A stretch of DNA of 43,692 bases from Candidatus Dependentiae bacterium (GTDB lineage Bacteria; Babelota; Babeliae; Babelales; Chromulinivoraceae): positions 1-43,692 of the forward strand of contig JAPLIP010000034.1 of assembly GCA_026389065.1 (NCBI GenBank), read 5' to 3'. The position numbers and the translations under genes are program-made. The notes under the pieces were generated by a model. It ran no database searches. It was not told the origin of the DNA and saw only the letters and a program-made list of their open reading frames with translations. Shown one piece after another: positions 32,735-41,352 of the stretch (position 1 is the first letter of the stretch; every line of letters begins with the position of its first letter).

Positions 32735-33640
32735 TTAAAAAGCTCTGGTTTTGGCCGGAGCTTTTTTTGTTTTCCGGGTAAATTCGGACTCACGCTCCGA
32801 GATTACTTGGAGCTTTGGCGCATAGTCAATATACATTCTATTTTTTATCTGTTTTGCCATCGGAATAATCTCTATCGACGTTCCTTCAAATGCTTCTTTG
32901 GCCTTTTTAAAACAGTTTGATTTTGTAGTTACAATGATTGTTTTAACGTTGGTTTGCATGGCAAATTGGTGTGCGGCTTTTGCCAAAGAAGCGCTTGGCT
33001 TGCATAGCACAAGAGTGTCAATGCGTGTAATTCCCGTGGCTTTTATAATCGATGGAAGAATTGAGTAGTCGATATTGGTGTAAAAGTTTTGCTTCTCGCA
33101 AAGTGCGCCATAGTCGATCAAATATGTTTTTTTGTTGACATGAAGCACTGTCATTTCTTTACCGCTAATTTTTTTGCAAAGGCCTTTTGGCTGGATGAAT
33201 TCACGAGAAATTATCAGCAAAAACCAGAAAACAAAAAGTACTCCGACGGCTTGTTTGGTGTTTGGTTTTATGTAGGTGTATAAAAAATATACCATGATGC
33301 AAAAGACAACAGATATCCACCAGGTTTGAAAAGAAAATCCAATTAGGTAGTTCGGGTTGCCAAAAGACAGAAGGTGGTGCCATAGGTCTGTGATCTTTTC
33401 TAGGGCCCATGTCAACCATGAGCATGGGAGTCCAATTATTGCAGAGACTGAAAATAAACAAGAAACCCAGAGAAATAAAATGAGCAGTGGGGTAAAAATC
33501 ATGTTTGAAATGGGGCTCATGTATGAAATTGGTAGCCCCCAGTAGGTTAAAACAGGAAGTGACATTAAAGAGATTATGAGCTGTAGCTCTAAAAATCCAT
33601 ACAACCATTTAAGAAAAAGTGAGTTTGTTTTTTTAAGCAT
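32735..33640 (-). CDS. Reduced ComEC/Rec2-like protein with degenerate metallo-beta-lactamase domain
   Basis: The 301-residue protein resembles only the C-terminal part of ComEC, the DNA-uptake channel (~700-800 residues normally). It has about four membrane segments including LPISYMSPISNMIFTPLLILFLW, which matches the end of the Competence domain, then the beta-lactamase-like region EMTVLHVNKKTYLIDYG. The step GITRIDTLVLCKPSASLAKAAH takes the place of the metal-binding HxHxDH loop, so no metal centre or nuclease activity is expected. The N-terminal OB and most channel helices are absent. It may be a decayed gene or a lineage-specific short form. Its start overlaps holB by 8 bases, and its C-terminal KKAPAKTRAF is encoded by the nrdB terminator. 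Confidence 0.65.
   Translation of the reverse strand: MLKKTNSLFLKWLYGFLELQLIISLMSLPVLTYWGLPISYMSPISNMIFTPLLILFLWVSCLFSVSAIIGLPCSWLTWALEKITDLWHHLLSFGNPNYLIGFSFQTWWISVVFCIMVYFLYTYIKPNTKQAVGVLFVFWFLLIISREFIQPKGLCKKISGKEMTVLHVNKKTYLIDYGALCEKQNFYTNIDYSILPSIIKATGITRIDTLVLCKPSASLAKAAHQFAMQTNVKTIIVTTKSNCFKKAKEAFEGTSIEIIPMAKQIKNRMYIDYAPKLQVISERESEFTRKTKKAPAKTRAF
32737..32768 (+). terminator. Terminator of nrdB, embedded in the convergent gene's coding end
   Basis: AAAAAGCTCTGG (32737-32748) pairs with CCGGAGCTTTTT (32755-32766) with one G-U pair and a T-run. The whole hairpin lies inside the last codons of the opposite comEC-like gene (stop at 32735). Confidence 0.85.
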
Positions 33641-34385
33641 TGCTGTTAAAGGTTAAATAAAGATTTTTCCAGAAAAGCTTGCTGCTTCCTGCGAGAGGAA
33701 GTTGAGCAAGGGCAAGCTTAAGCAGAATAATTTTATCTGTAATCATAATCATTTTTTGTATATCTATTTCACCTTCAGCGCTTACCTTTATTAATTTTGC
33801 ATGAAAATGTTCAAGCAAAAGATCAACTATTTCTTTGGTTTGAGATTCTTTGATGCTTAGTCGGTCAATGCTTTTCATAAATCCAGATGGATTTGAAAAT
33901 GACAGTTGTATAAAAGGTTCCATTATTTCTTGATATGAATGCTCGATCTGTTGTTGTGCAAACTGTTTTACAAAACATCTTGATATCAGTGTTGGTAAGA
34001 TGTCATCAGATCTGCTCGCTAGAAAGATAAAAAAGTATCCATCGTGCGGCTCTTCGATAGTTTTAAGTAATCTGTTGCTGCATGCAGGGGTTAGGTCTTG
34101 CGCATTGGTAAAAATAAAAAATCGTTTTTCGTTTGTGTCTAATTTAAATCGTACAGACTCAATTACGATATCAATTTCATCTAGGGTGTATGAACCGTCT
34201 GGTTGTAGCCAAGTAATCCAAGGGTGTTGTTTTTGCTCTATTTGTAAACAATTGTTGCAACTTTTGCAGCCCCTATCTTGGCATAAAGTACTTTGTAATT
34301 TGCTTATAGCTTGCTGTTCAAGCGTTGTACTGTCGCTGATCCAAAGGTGCGCATGATGAGCAGGTATGTAATTATGGCTTTGCAT
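33633..34385 (-). CDS. holB: DNA polymerase III delta' subunit
   Basis: The 250-residue AAA+ clamp-loader protein has the four-cysteine zinc module CQDRGCKSCNNC, the sensor-like TNAQDLTPACSNRLLKTIEEP, the FIFLASRSDDILPTLISRC segment with the SRC motif that acts on the neighbouring ATPase, and a C-terminal helical collar. The P-loop position reads WISDSTTLEQQ, without GKT, which is normal for the non-hydrolysing delta' subunit. It helps load the beta clamp. It is shorter than typical HolB (~300 residues). Its end overlaps the ComEC-like gene by 8 bases, so the two are co-translated; it diverges from the exported-protein block. Confidence 0.88.
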   Translation of the reverse strand: MQSHNYIPAHHAHLWISDSTTLEQQAISKLQSTLCQDRGCKSCNNCLQIEQKQHPWITWLQPDGSYTLDEIDIVIESVRFKLDTNEKRFFIFTNAQDLTPACSNRLLKTIEEPHDGYFFIFLASRSDDILPTLISRCFVKQFAQQQIEHSYQEIMEPFIQLSFSNPSGFMKSIDRLSIKESQTKEIVDLLLEHFHAKLIKVSAEGEIDIQKMIMITDKIILLKLALAQLPLAGSSKLFWKNLYLTFNSNA

Positions 34386-34539
34386 TATTTTTCTCTCGCT
34401 AGTTTTTTAATATGGCAAAACACAGAAAAGAATTTCTATGTGAAAATAGGCTTCTTGTTAAAAATTTATTTTTTCTATTAGTTGTTTGTAAAAATTATTA
34501 AGATAACGTAGTTTAGCTTATCAAAAATCGCAAAAAGTG

Positions 34540-34545
34540 TATAAT
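34540..34545 (+). promoter_or_regulatory. Consensus -10 box upstream of the exported-protein block
   Basis: A perfect TATAAT at 34540-34545 lies 66 bases before the chosen ATG at 34612; the -35 region (CTTATC or GCTTAT) is poor. Its position supports the 34612 start over upstream in-frame ATGs at 34537 and 34552. Confidence 0.45.
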
Positions 34546-34611
34546 TCAAAAATGGCAAAAGATACAATAAGAAATAAAAATATAAACATTTTGGGTAAGG
34601 ATAGGTCGACA

Positions 34612-37041
34612 ATGAATTTTTTCAGGAAAATACAAACATTATTATTTTTAACACATTTCTTTTATGGAAATTTAGGCTGCTCGCAAGAAAAAAAAGAAGT
34701 GCCAGCTTGGGCTACTGAAGAAATAAGTAGGCTTTGTGTTGAGTCTGCTAAAAAAAACACTTTTTTTATGAGACTAACTGCTGAAAGCATAGCTATTTTG
34801 ATTGATAATGCATGTATTTCTTTAAAAATTGATGCAAAAAAAAATAAGGTTAATCTTTCTCGCACGCTAATGCTTTTGTATGGAGCTCTTGGCGATATAT
34901 CGCTTAAAAACACATCAAAAATATCAGAAATTGGGTTAACGCCTGAGAGTTATATTGATTACTGTTCGAGTTTGGTGATTAAGTCTTTGCCTGAAAAAGA
35001 ATTGCGCTTACTTATTAGATCAAGGGGTAATCATGTTGGAGTGCTTTATGAAGAAAGTCTGGCGCGATTTAGAGCAAATCTTGAGACGTCGATTAATGAA
35101 AGTATTATGCCAAAAGTATCTGAGGTTTTTGAAGCTGTTAACTTGTTAGAAAAACAAAGAGAAGAGAATTTCAAAAATCCGCCATTGCTTTTGCGACGGT
35201 TGCCAGATGGAACATTTAAGGCGTTAGCTATTGAAGACGGCGAGCAAAGCCTTAATGAGTCTCTTCCTCATTGGATAGAAGATGCTAAATACAATATTCA
35301 ATGCCATTGCAAGAAGTCTAGAATTTCTTTTTCAGGGTCAATGCTAGAAAGAATAATTATATCATTTGATTCATTAATTGGTCATGCTTCTAACCGAAAA
35401 GAAGAGATTGATAGGGTTAAGATGGTTAGCGATTATTATATGAGAATACAAACCAGTATAATTGATACTTTAAAAGAAAAAGAATTAATAATTTTTCCGC
35501 AAATGTATAAAGATTCTGAGGATAATTTTATTCTGGCTATGAAGCAAATTCATGAAGAAAATGGTTGTGCTTTCTTTAAAAATCCTATTGCTGACAAGCT
35601 GAAGTCCAAACAAGCTATAATTGATGAATTTACTGAAAATATGATTAATAAAGTCTTAGAGCTGGAGGAGGTGGCGAAGTCTACTAATCTAACAGCTCAA
35701 GAAAAAGATTTAGCACAAAGTGCTGACTCTAAAATGTTAGCTAATTTTGTGGAAAAAGCTTGTGATAAAGAAGTCTTTAATTTTGCGCTTCATCAAAAAG
35801 TTTTGGCTGCTCTCGCTCAAAGAAAAAATAATTTATTGCTTGAAAGTAGGATAAGAAAAGTTTCATTTGAGGAAAAAATATTTGACAAGTTGGCTCAGGC
35901 TGTCGCTAGGTCTTATGAGTCTTTATCTGTTGATCAAAATGAAAGTCATTTAGATGTGTTTGGTCGTTCGGTAGAGCTTCTTTATTATACGATCGGTAGC
36001 ATAATGAATAAAGAAAAAAAATCTTTTGGTTCTTATATTTCTTGTGCTGATGAATACACGGAGGTGTTTTTAGATGCTATAGAATCCCTTACAGATGAAT
36101 CTTTAAGGTCTCTTATAAAAACAAAAGGTGCTAATACTGGCATGATTTCTGAGGATGGATCTGTGATATTTAAAAAAAGCATAGAAGATTATCTTGAAAG
36201 AAGCTTAAAGATCGCAAAATTGGTTAAGCGTGCAACAAAAGAAAAGATAGATGCACCAAAAATCTTACAAGAAGTTGTAGTTGGCAAAGATGGAAAAGTA
36301 ACAGGGCTCACTGCTGACCAGTTTCAGCTTCTTCTTGAGTTAGAACCCGAATCTAAAAGTTTAAAATTAAATCCAGCGCACAAGCCTAAGGAAAAAAACA
36401 AAAAAACCATTGCAAAGCAAAAACCAGTTGTTGCCGTGGTTTCTCGCTTACTAGAGCCAATTCTTGGTGGTAAAGATAAATCTGCAAAGCCTGTAAATCT
36501 TGCACAGTCTGAATCAGCAGTATCAGCTGCGCCTGTCAAGGCTCTGCTTGTCAAATCATTGTCATCTGCTGCATCTGCCAAGGCATTGCCTGCAGAATCA
36601 GAAAAAGTTAAAAAGAAAACATTAGCTGATATTGAAAGAGAGATTTTGTTGGCACAAGAATCTGATTTGCAAACAAATGATATTTCTAAGTTGTCTCGCA
36701 GAAAGCAAAGAGAGCTTGATAAAGCCAAAGATAAAGAACTTCAGAAAAATAATTCTAGCAGCGTTTTACAATTTTCAGATAAGTTATTAGAGGTTCCTAT
36801 TGCAACTTTGACTCCTGCCGAGTCAGATGCTTTGCTACAAGTCTTACCTGCAGCTCTTGATGACAAGGCCATAGCATTGATTGATTTTGAAAAAGGTTTA
36901 AATATTGTGCATCGTCGTAGACATGATCCATATAGCCCAGATAAGTCTTTTGTTTCTCACATAGAAGACTTTGCTTGCAATCAAGAGCCAGAAAGAGAAA
37001 GATTGATGATTAGGGGTCGTGGAGTGACTGCTCGGCAGTAA
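34612..37041 (+). CDS. Large exported protein with internal helical repeats and RGRG tail, unknown function
   Basis: The start at 34612 (809 residues) opens with a signal peptide (MNFFRKIQTLLFLTHFFYGNLGC); lipidation at that Cys is possible though the lipobox is imperfect. Three diverged helical repeats of ~110-130 residues are visible. Two share KSLPEKELRLLIRSRGNHVG and ESLTDESLRSLIKTKGANTG, and each begins near a (P)xW or Tyr-rich helix. A Lys/Ala-rich low-complexity linker (~575-680) follows, then a C-terminal segment ending RERLMIRGRGVTARQ. The downstream 719-residue protein shares both the repeat and the RLMxRGRG tail, so the two are paralogues in one operon (32 bases apart). No known domain is recognised. 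Confidence 0.75.
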   Translation: MNFFRKIQTLLFLTHFFYGNLGCSQEKKEVPAWATEEISRLCVESAKKNTFFMRLTAESIAILIDNACISLKIDAKKNKVNLSRTLMLLYGALGDISLKNTSKISEIGLTPESYIDYCSSLVIKSLPEKELRLLIRSRGNHVGVLYEESLARFRANLETSINESIMPKVSEVFEAVNLLEKQREENFKNPPLLLRRLPDGTFKALAIEDGEQSLNESLPHWIEDAKYNIQCHCKKSRISFSGSMLERIIISFDSLIGHASNRKEEIDRVKMVSDYYMRIQTSIIDTLKEKELIIFPQMYKDSEDNFILAMKQIHEENGCAFFKNPIADKLKSKQAIIDEFTENMINKVLELEEVAKSTNLTAQEKDLAQSADSKMLANFVEKACDKEVFNFALHQKVLAALAQRKNNLLLESRIRKVSFEEKIFDKLAQAVARSYESLSVDQNESHLDVFGRSVELLYYTIGSIMNKEKKSFGSYISCADEYTEVFLDAIESLTDESLRSLIKTKGANTGMISEDGSVIFKKSIEDYLERSLKIAKLVKRATKEKIDAPKILQEVVVGKDGKVTGLTADQFQLLLELEPESKSLKLNPAHKPKEKNKKTIAKQKPVVAVVSRLLEPILGGKDKSAKPVNLAQSESAVSAAPVKALLVKSLSSAASAKALPAESEKVKKKTLADIEREILLAQESDLQTNDISKLSRRKQRELDKAKDKELQKNNSSSVLQFSDKLLEVPIATLTPAESDALLQVLPAALDDKAIALIDFEKGLNIVHRRRHDPYSPDKSFVSHIEDFACNQEPERERLMIRGRGVTARQ

Positions 37042-37073
37042 GTAATAGTTTTAGTAATTAATGTAGGGTTTTT

Positions 37074-39233
37074 ATGAAAAATTATAAAAAAATATACTTT
37101 GCGTTGCTTTTCTGTTTTATTTCGCATAGCGGATTGTTTTCTTCAAATCAAGCGATTTCATTTGATACGCAGCAAGATTTTTTGCTTCAAGTTTTACATG
37201 ATGAGATTTTGCAGGATTGTAAAAATAAAGGAGAAGATTTTTCTGAGAGCGTTTTTTGTGATGCTGCCATATTGATGTCAAATTTGTTTTTAGAGCAGGT
37301 TAAAAATAATCCTTCATTTAACATGAAGGATTATAACGCGTTTTTAGCTCGTGGAGTTGTTGATTATTATCGAAAAGAGATAGCTCGGACTGAGCGTTTG
37401 CTAAAAATTTACATTACTTTGTCAGAGGGTGAAATAATAGAAATTCAAAGACAAATGGCAGAAGATCTTAAGCAAACCGATATAAAAAACATGATAGATG
37501 TTAATGGTTGCTGTTTGAAGCAAGAGTTTTATGAAAAGCGCCTTGGTCGTGAAATTATAGTTATTGCATTGGTATCTAAAAGGAAGGTTGGAGCGCTTTC
37601 AGCAAATCAATTTGTCGAAGCTGCAACATCGGTAGAAGTAGGAAAAGAAGTTCATCCAGCCCTTGCTCAAGCTTCTAAGGCAAAGGTTAGGCGACTAACT
37701 GAGTGTCCTGCATGGGTAAGCGCTACAAGATCTGATTTAATTAAAAAAGCAAAAAGTGGAGGGTATGATTTTGATATTGATGTTTTCAAGTCAATTGTTA
37801 TTGCAATAGAGGCAGCATTCAATCTTGTTTATGCAGACTTAAAGAATAATAAAAACAAGCAAGAAATTGTAAATTGCATTATTTCTCAGAGCTATTCAAT
37901 TGTTTGCGGAGAAAGAAGGCAATGCAGCATTAATGAAGATGCTTGTTCTAAAAATCCTTCTGATTATATAAAAATATTGCAAAAAGAGTCCGTGATCCTT
38001 GCAAAAAAAGCTTTAAAAAATATGCCTGACAGTGTTATTTCTAGTCTTGTCAATCCAGGAAGCAAATCATTTAATGGTCACGAGTGGGATCGTTATATGT
38101 TTAGTTATGAAGAAGAGTTTAAAAATGCTGTTGAAGCTGAGAGGAACAGGATTAAATTTATTAATTCTAAAAAAACAGTTGAAAAATCACAAGTAGAACC
38201 TGCCCAATTATCTTCTATGACATCTGTAACAGGTTCAAAAGACAAAGAAGTAACAGTTGCGTGTAAAGAAATTTTGAATACAGCGTCTCATGTTCTTCTT
38301 GATGCAGAGGGGCCTATCCTAAGTCCAATTTTAAAGGTCCTACCTCCTAAGGCAGAAGAGCCAGATTGGATTAAGGCAAATAGGCTGTATGCAGAGTTCA
38401 TCGCAGATCAATTAAAACAACAGTCTAAAAATAAAAATATGTTTAAGCAGGCAAAGGGTTTGAGTAAGACTCAGCAATTGAAGTTTCTTTATAAAAAAGA
38501 ATCGGATGATGCTTTGAAGGCTCGTCAAAAAGAAGATTTTGAGATACAAAAACTAGAGGCTGATAGGCTACAAGAAGAAAAAAGAATACAAAGATCTTTA
38601 GAGCAAGCTGAGTTTGATAGAAAAAACCTTGAAAGAGAAAAGGAAGAAAAAAAGGCAATCCGAATTCAGGCTCGATTGAAATTACCTGAACTTGAAGAGA
38701 AATCATGCAGGGTGGGTTGTTTGCTTGTTGCTGGCTCAGCATTGAAGAGTTGGATTATGTATGCCTTTTTAAAAAAAGAAAAAACGCTGCAAAAGCTTTC
38801 TTGCCAGAAAGCAGAGCTTGAAAAAGAGCTTGAAGAAAAAAATGAAAGATTTAAAGCTTTTCAAGAAGCTATGCCTCCTGTCAGGATCGTTGGAGAAGAT
38901 AAATATAAGCCTTGGCTTAGCTGCTTTCTCTATCGCAAAGAAATTGATCCTTCTTGCTATACATGGAATCCATACGATAAAACTTCTTCTATTAAGCCAG
39001 GGACCAATCTTTTTAGAAAAAATGCAGATATTTATAGGGTGGAAAATCCAGAGATTGGCGATATTGAAGAAAATATAAAATTGTTGCAGCAATTTATTTC
39101 AAAGAAAGATAATGTAGCGTCTGGCCAGGTCGGAGTTGAATCGTCTTTCGATGGACAGCGCTTGCTCGAAGGCTTAGATGAAACTTTAACATCAAGGCCG
39201 AGGCTTATGGTTAGAGGTCGAGGCAGAAGTTAA
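37074..39233 (+). CDS. Paralogous large exported protein with coiled coil and RGRG tail, unknown function
   Basis: The 719-residue protein has a signal peptide (MKKYK-like start: KKIYFALLFCFISHSGLFSS) and an AGGG ribosome site. Two repeats like those of its upstream neighbour are visible (~20-150 and ~218-350), the second beginning CPAWVSATRSDLIKKA and including LKNMPDSVISSLVNPGSKS. A long charged coiled coil (~480-545, rich in Glu/Lys/Arg) is followed by a moderately hydrophobic stretch (GCLLVAGSALKSWIMYAFL) and a second short coiled coil. The protein ends SRPRLMVRGRGRS, almost the same tail as its neighbour. No family is recognised. Confidence 0.75.
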   Translation: MKNYKKIYFALLFCFISHSGLFSSNQAISFDTQQDFLLQVLHDEILQDCKNKGEDFSESVFCDAAILMSNLFLEQVKNNPSFNMKDYNAFLARGVVDYYRKEIARTERLLKIYITLSEGEIIEIQRQMAEDLKQTDIKNMIDVNGCCLKQEFYEKRLGREIIVIALVSKRKVGALSANQFVEAATSVEVGKEVHPALAQASKAKVRRLTECPAWVSATRSDLIKKAKSGGYDFDIDVFKSIVIAIEAAFNLVYADLKNNKNKQEIVNCIISQSYSIVCGERRQCSINEDACSKNPSDYIKILQKESVILAKKALKNMPDSVISSLVNPGSKSFNGHEWDRYMFSYEEEFKNAVEAERNRIKFINSKKTVEKSQVEPAQLSSMTSVTGSKDKEVTVACKEILNTASHVLLDAEGPILSPILKVLPPKAEEPDWIKANRLYAEFIADQLKQQSKNKNMFKQAKGLSKTQQLKFLYKKESDDALKARQKEDFEIQKLEADRLQEEKRIQRSLEQAEFDRKNLEREKEEKKAIRIQARLKLPELEEKSCRVGCLLVAGSALKSWIMYAFLKKEKTLQKLSCQKAELEKELEEKNERFKAFQEAMPPVRIVGEDKYKPWLSCFLYRKEIDPSCYTWNPYDKTSSIKPGTNLFRKNADIYRVENPEIGDIEENIKLLQQFISKKDNVASGQVGVESSFDGQRLLEGLDETLTSRPRLMVRGRGRS

Positions 39234-39366
39234 TATATAACGACTGAGTCGAAAGGTTTTGCTTCTCAACTCTTTTAAATACAAAAATTATTGATTTTAT
39301 GACGTGGGATAATATATTTTTAGATCAACTATAAATTGATGGGTTTTGTTATAAAAGGGGGAAGAT

Positions 39367-39528
39367 ATGAAAAAAGATCTAAGTGCCAATGGAATGCGAC
39401 CATTAAATGACCGTATGCGTGGATGTAAATATTGTATGACATCTCGTGGCATCAAAAAAATGCAAGATGTTGCGTCAAGAGTCAAAAAACATTTTAATGA
39501 TTTGTGGTCTGGGCGAAATAAAAAGTAA
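39367..39528 (+). CDS. Small basic CxxC protein (53 residues), unknown function
   Basis: A short frame from the ATG at 39367 to a TAA at 39526-39528 encodes 53 residues. It is preceded by a strong GGGGGAAG Shine-Dalgarno, which is why I call it real. The protein is basic and soluble with one Cys pair (GCKYCMTSRG, Cys20 and Cys23) and a predicted C-terminal amphipathic helix (MQDVASRVKKHFNDLW). A lone CxxC could bind metal as a dimer or be redox-active. It lies between the large paralogue and a lipoprotein, all on the plus strand. No family is recognised. Confidence 0.6.
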   Translation: MKKDLSANGMRPLNDRMRGCKYCMTSRGIKKMQDVASRVKKHFNDLWSGRNKK

Positions 39529-39615
39529 GTAACTTAAGGTAAAAGTTGTAAAGAGATCTCTCTTTTTGATAATGTGCTCAGTAAAAGTATGGATATTAAA
39601 AAGGGGGATTTTTTT

Positions 39616-40176
39616 ATGGTATCAAAATTTGGTAAAACAAAATTACTTGAAACAACAAAGTTGATTGTTTCAACATTGGTGATTGTTCTGGTTAGTTTAT
39701 TTGGCTGTGGTTGCAACATTGAGGCAAAAAGCCTCGATTCTGGTTTTATACCAGGAAGCCAAGTTCGGCTTAAGCTCATTTCTGTAGAAAATGAAACTGA
39801 TGGATTAGAATTTCAAACTTTTTATGGCGGTGAATCTGCGAGTTCTTTAGTTTTTCCACAAACAACATTTCATTTTTCTCCGTCCAAGGCAATAGGCTTA
39901 GCAAGCAATGAAATGCTTGTTATAAAATGTTGCAAAGGTTCTTTTCTTCCTGTTTTTATTCAAGATGGCGGGGTTGCTAGCGGTGCTGCCGAGCTTGGAT
40001 ACGAAGGGCCATTTTACATTTCAATGTGGATGCAATATCCACAGGCGTCTACATCTTCTAAAATAAACATAAGATATCTGATAAAAAAGGGTCAAGTGGG
40101 AACCGTTGGAGTTAGAATTGGGAAAAAAGGCGACTACAGATTTTTAGCTTATGACAATGTTAAGTTTGTCTCATAG
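39616..40176 (+). CDS. Putative lipoprotein of unknown function
   Basis: I start at the ATG at 39616 (186 residues), which has GGGGG eight bases upstream; an in-frame ATG at 39574 is less likely. A hydrophobic signal (TTKLIVSTLVIVLVSLFGC) ends in a lipobox-like LFGC, predicting lipid attachment at that Cys. The mature domain is beta-rich and resembles an immunoglobulin- or jelly-roll-like sandwich (GSQVRLKLISVENETDGLEF, then GPFYISMWMQYPQ, and the final YRFLAYDNVKFVS). No family is recognised. Its neighbours are other exported proteins. Confidence 0.68.
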   Translation: MVSKFGKTKLLETTKLIVSTLVIVLVSLFGCGCNIEAKSLDSGFIPGSQVRLKLISVENETDGLEFQTFYGGESASSLVFPQTTFHFSPSKAIGLASNEMLVIKCCKGSFLPVFIQDGGVASGAAELGYEGPFYISMWMQYPQASTSSKINIRYLIKKGQVGTVGVRIGKKGDYRFLAYDNVKFVS

Positions 40177-40271
40177 AAAGGATGGCATCCTTGTAACTTT
40201 TGACAGAGTTTGAATTTCGTGGATAGAATATATCCATCTAATTTATTTCTTTATTAAAAAGGTTAATAAAA

Positions 40272-40565
40272 ATGTTGAAATCAATGTTTGTTGCAGCACT
40301 TTCAAGCTCATGGGTTGTTAAAGCATCAGAAGAATCAGAATCATACGCAGATCGCGCAGAATCATTTGGCGATGAAATCTTAGAAGGCGTTGAGTCACTT
40401 CCAGAAAGAATGGAAATGGGCTGGAAAGATTCAGTTATGGCACACTGGGACATGATGCCTTCATGGCAAAAAGTAGTTGTCGTTGTTGTCCTTGCATTAG
40501 GTGCTTTCTGGTTAGTTTGCAAGCTGATGAAATCTGGAAAAGGCGGCTGCTGCAAAGGCGAGTAA
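40272..40565 (+). CDS. Small single-pass membrane protein with Cys-rich tail
   Basis: The 97-residue protein has an acidic, Ser/Glu-rich N-terminal half (SEESESYADRAESFGDEILE), a C-terminal membrane helix (WQKVVVVVVLALGAFWLVC) and a short basic Gly/Cys tail (KSGKGGCCKGE). A weak N-terminal hydrophobic stretch (MFVAALSSSWVVKA) may be a signal peptide. The opposite frame over the same bases (40238-40555) is less convincing because it lacks a ribosome site and has Asp/Ser-biased composition typical of an antisense shadow. AAAAAGG lies upstream of the ATG. Function unknown. A terminator follows. Confidence 0.65.
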   Translation: MLKSMFVAALSSSWVVKASEESESYADRAESFGDEILEGVESLPERMEMGWKDSVMAHWDMMPSWQKVVVVVVLALGAFWLVCKLMKSGKGGCCKGE

Positions 40566-40590
40566 AAGTTTTGATTTTGTTTCGATAATA

Positions 40591-40626
40591 AAAAAGGGCT
40601 CTTTTTATAAAGAGCCCTAAGTTTTT
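40591..40626. terminator. Bidirectional intrinsic terminator
   Basis: AGGGCTCTTT (40595-40604) pairs with AAAGAGCCCT (40609-40618) around TTAT. Runs of A on the left and T on the right let it act for the plus-strand small gene and, more strongly, the minus-strand Nudix gene. Confidence 0.88.
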
Positions 40627-41260
40627 AAATTAAATTCATTTTTTCAATAAAGTCGATGCAAGTTTGGCTCCATGATTCCATTTGATTGTATAAAGCTTTA
40701 CACTCATCAAGCGTTAAAAGCATTCCGCTTTTATGTTCGTTTTTAATAGAAATTTGATCAGAGCTTCCTTTGAGCAAAAGAATCATTCCCAGGTGAACTT
40801 TGCCAACGTCATTAGTGTCATCATTTAAGATTCCAATTTTACTCATTTCTTTAGAGCCTGAGTAGTTTACTTCCTCTTCAAACTCTCGCAGAGCCCAGTT
40901 GAAAATATTGTTGCTCGATAAATCTTCTTGGCGCATGTGGCCACCAATGCCGATTGAATATTTGTGAGCAAGTCTTTGTTCTGATGCAGTAGTTTTGCGT
41001 TGCATGACAAATATTTTTTGGTCAACGGTAAAAATTACGTAGGGAATTATTTGTTTGTATGTTGGATTGGTTTCAGCGTGGGATCTGGGCATAAATGCAC
41101 TATGTGTTTGTATGGTTTGCATGCACTGATCAAATATTTGATTATTTATGCCGCTCCATGCATTGGTTTCATTAAAAAGAATTGAGCGTTTTACGACAAG
41201 AATTTCTTCACTTAAATGGGATGGTTGAACTTTAGTTGATTGTATTTGAGGGTTGTTCAT
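40625..41260 (-). CDS. Nudix hydrolase (MutT-like, COG4112 type)
   Basis: The 211-residue protein carries a Nudix box: GGHMRQED, a short insert, then ALREFEEEVNY with the catalytic REFEEE. YSIGIGGHM and the following GKVHLGMILLL strand resemble the COG4112 'predicted phosphoesterase (MutT family)' group. Nudix enzymes cleave nucleoside diphosphates linked to another moiety; the substrate here is unknown. A TATACT box (41292-41297, minus strand) and AAGGA precede the ATG. It ends at the bidirectional terminator. Confidence 0.82.
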   Translation of the reverse strand: MNNPQIQSTKVQPSHLSEEILVVKRSILFNETNAWSGINNQIFDQCMQTIQTHSAFMPRSHAETNPTYKQIIPYVIFTVDQKIFVMQRKTTASEQRLAHKYSIGIGGHMRQEDLSSNNIFNWALREFEEEVNYSGSKEMSKIGILNDDTNDVGKVHLGMILLLKGSSDQISIKNEHKSGMLLTLDECKALYNQMESWSQTCIDFIEKMNLI

Positions 41261-41291
41261 TTGGTTCCTTTTTTTTATATCTTTTTTAAAA

Positions 41292-41297
41292 AGTATA
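41292..41297 (-). promoter_or_regulatory. Candidate -10 box of the Nudix gene
   Basis: TATACT on the minus strand, ~32 bases before the Nudix ATG. The only TTGATT-like -35 lies 21 bases away, so this is tentative. Confidence 0.35.
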
Positions 41298-41352
41298 TCC
41301 CAAAAAACGAAGAAAAAAAATCAATGTTTTTTATGCTTTTGTGCAATTGATG

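Noticed and set aside
33633-34385. Missing P-loop in HolB as a sign of decay
   Set aside because: The delta' subunit normally lacks a working Walker A; the zinc module and SRC motif are intact.
40238-40555. A 105-residue minus-strand frame opposite the small membrane protein
   Set aside because: Lacks a ribosome site and hydrophobic or domain features; the plus-strand frame has a membrane helix, a Shine-Dalgarno-like AAAAAGG and the expected strand context.
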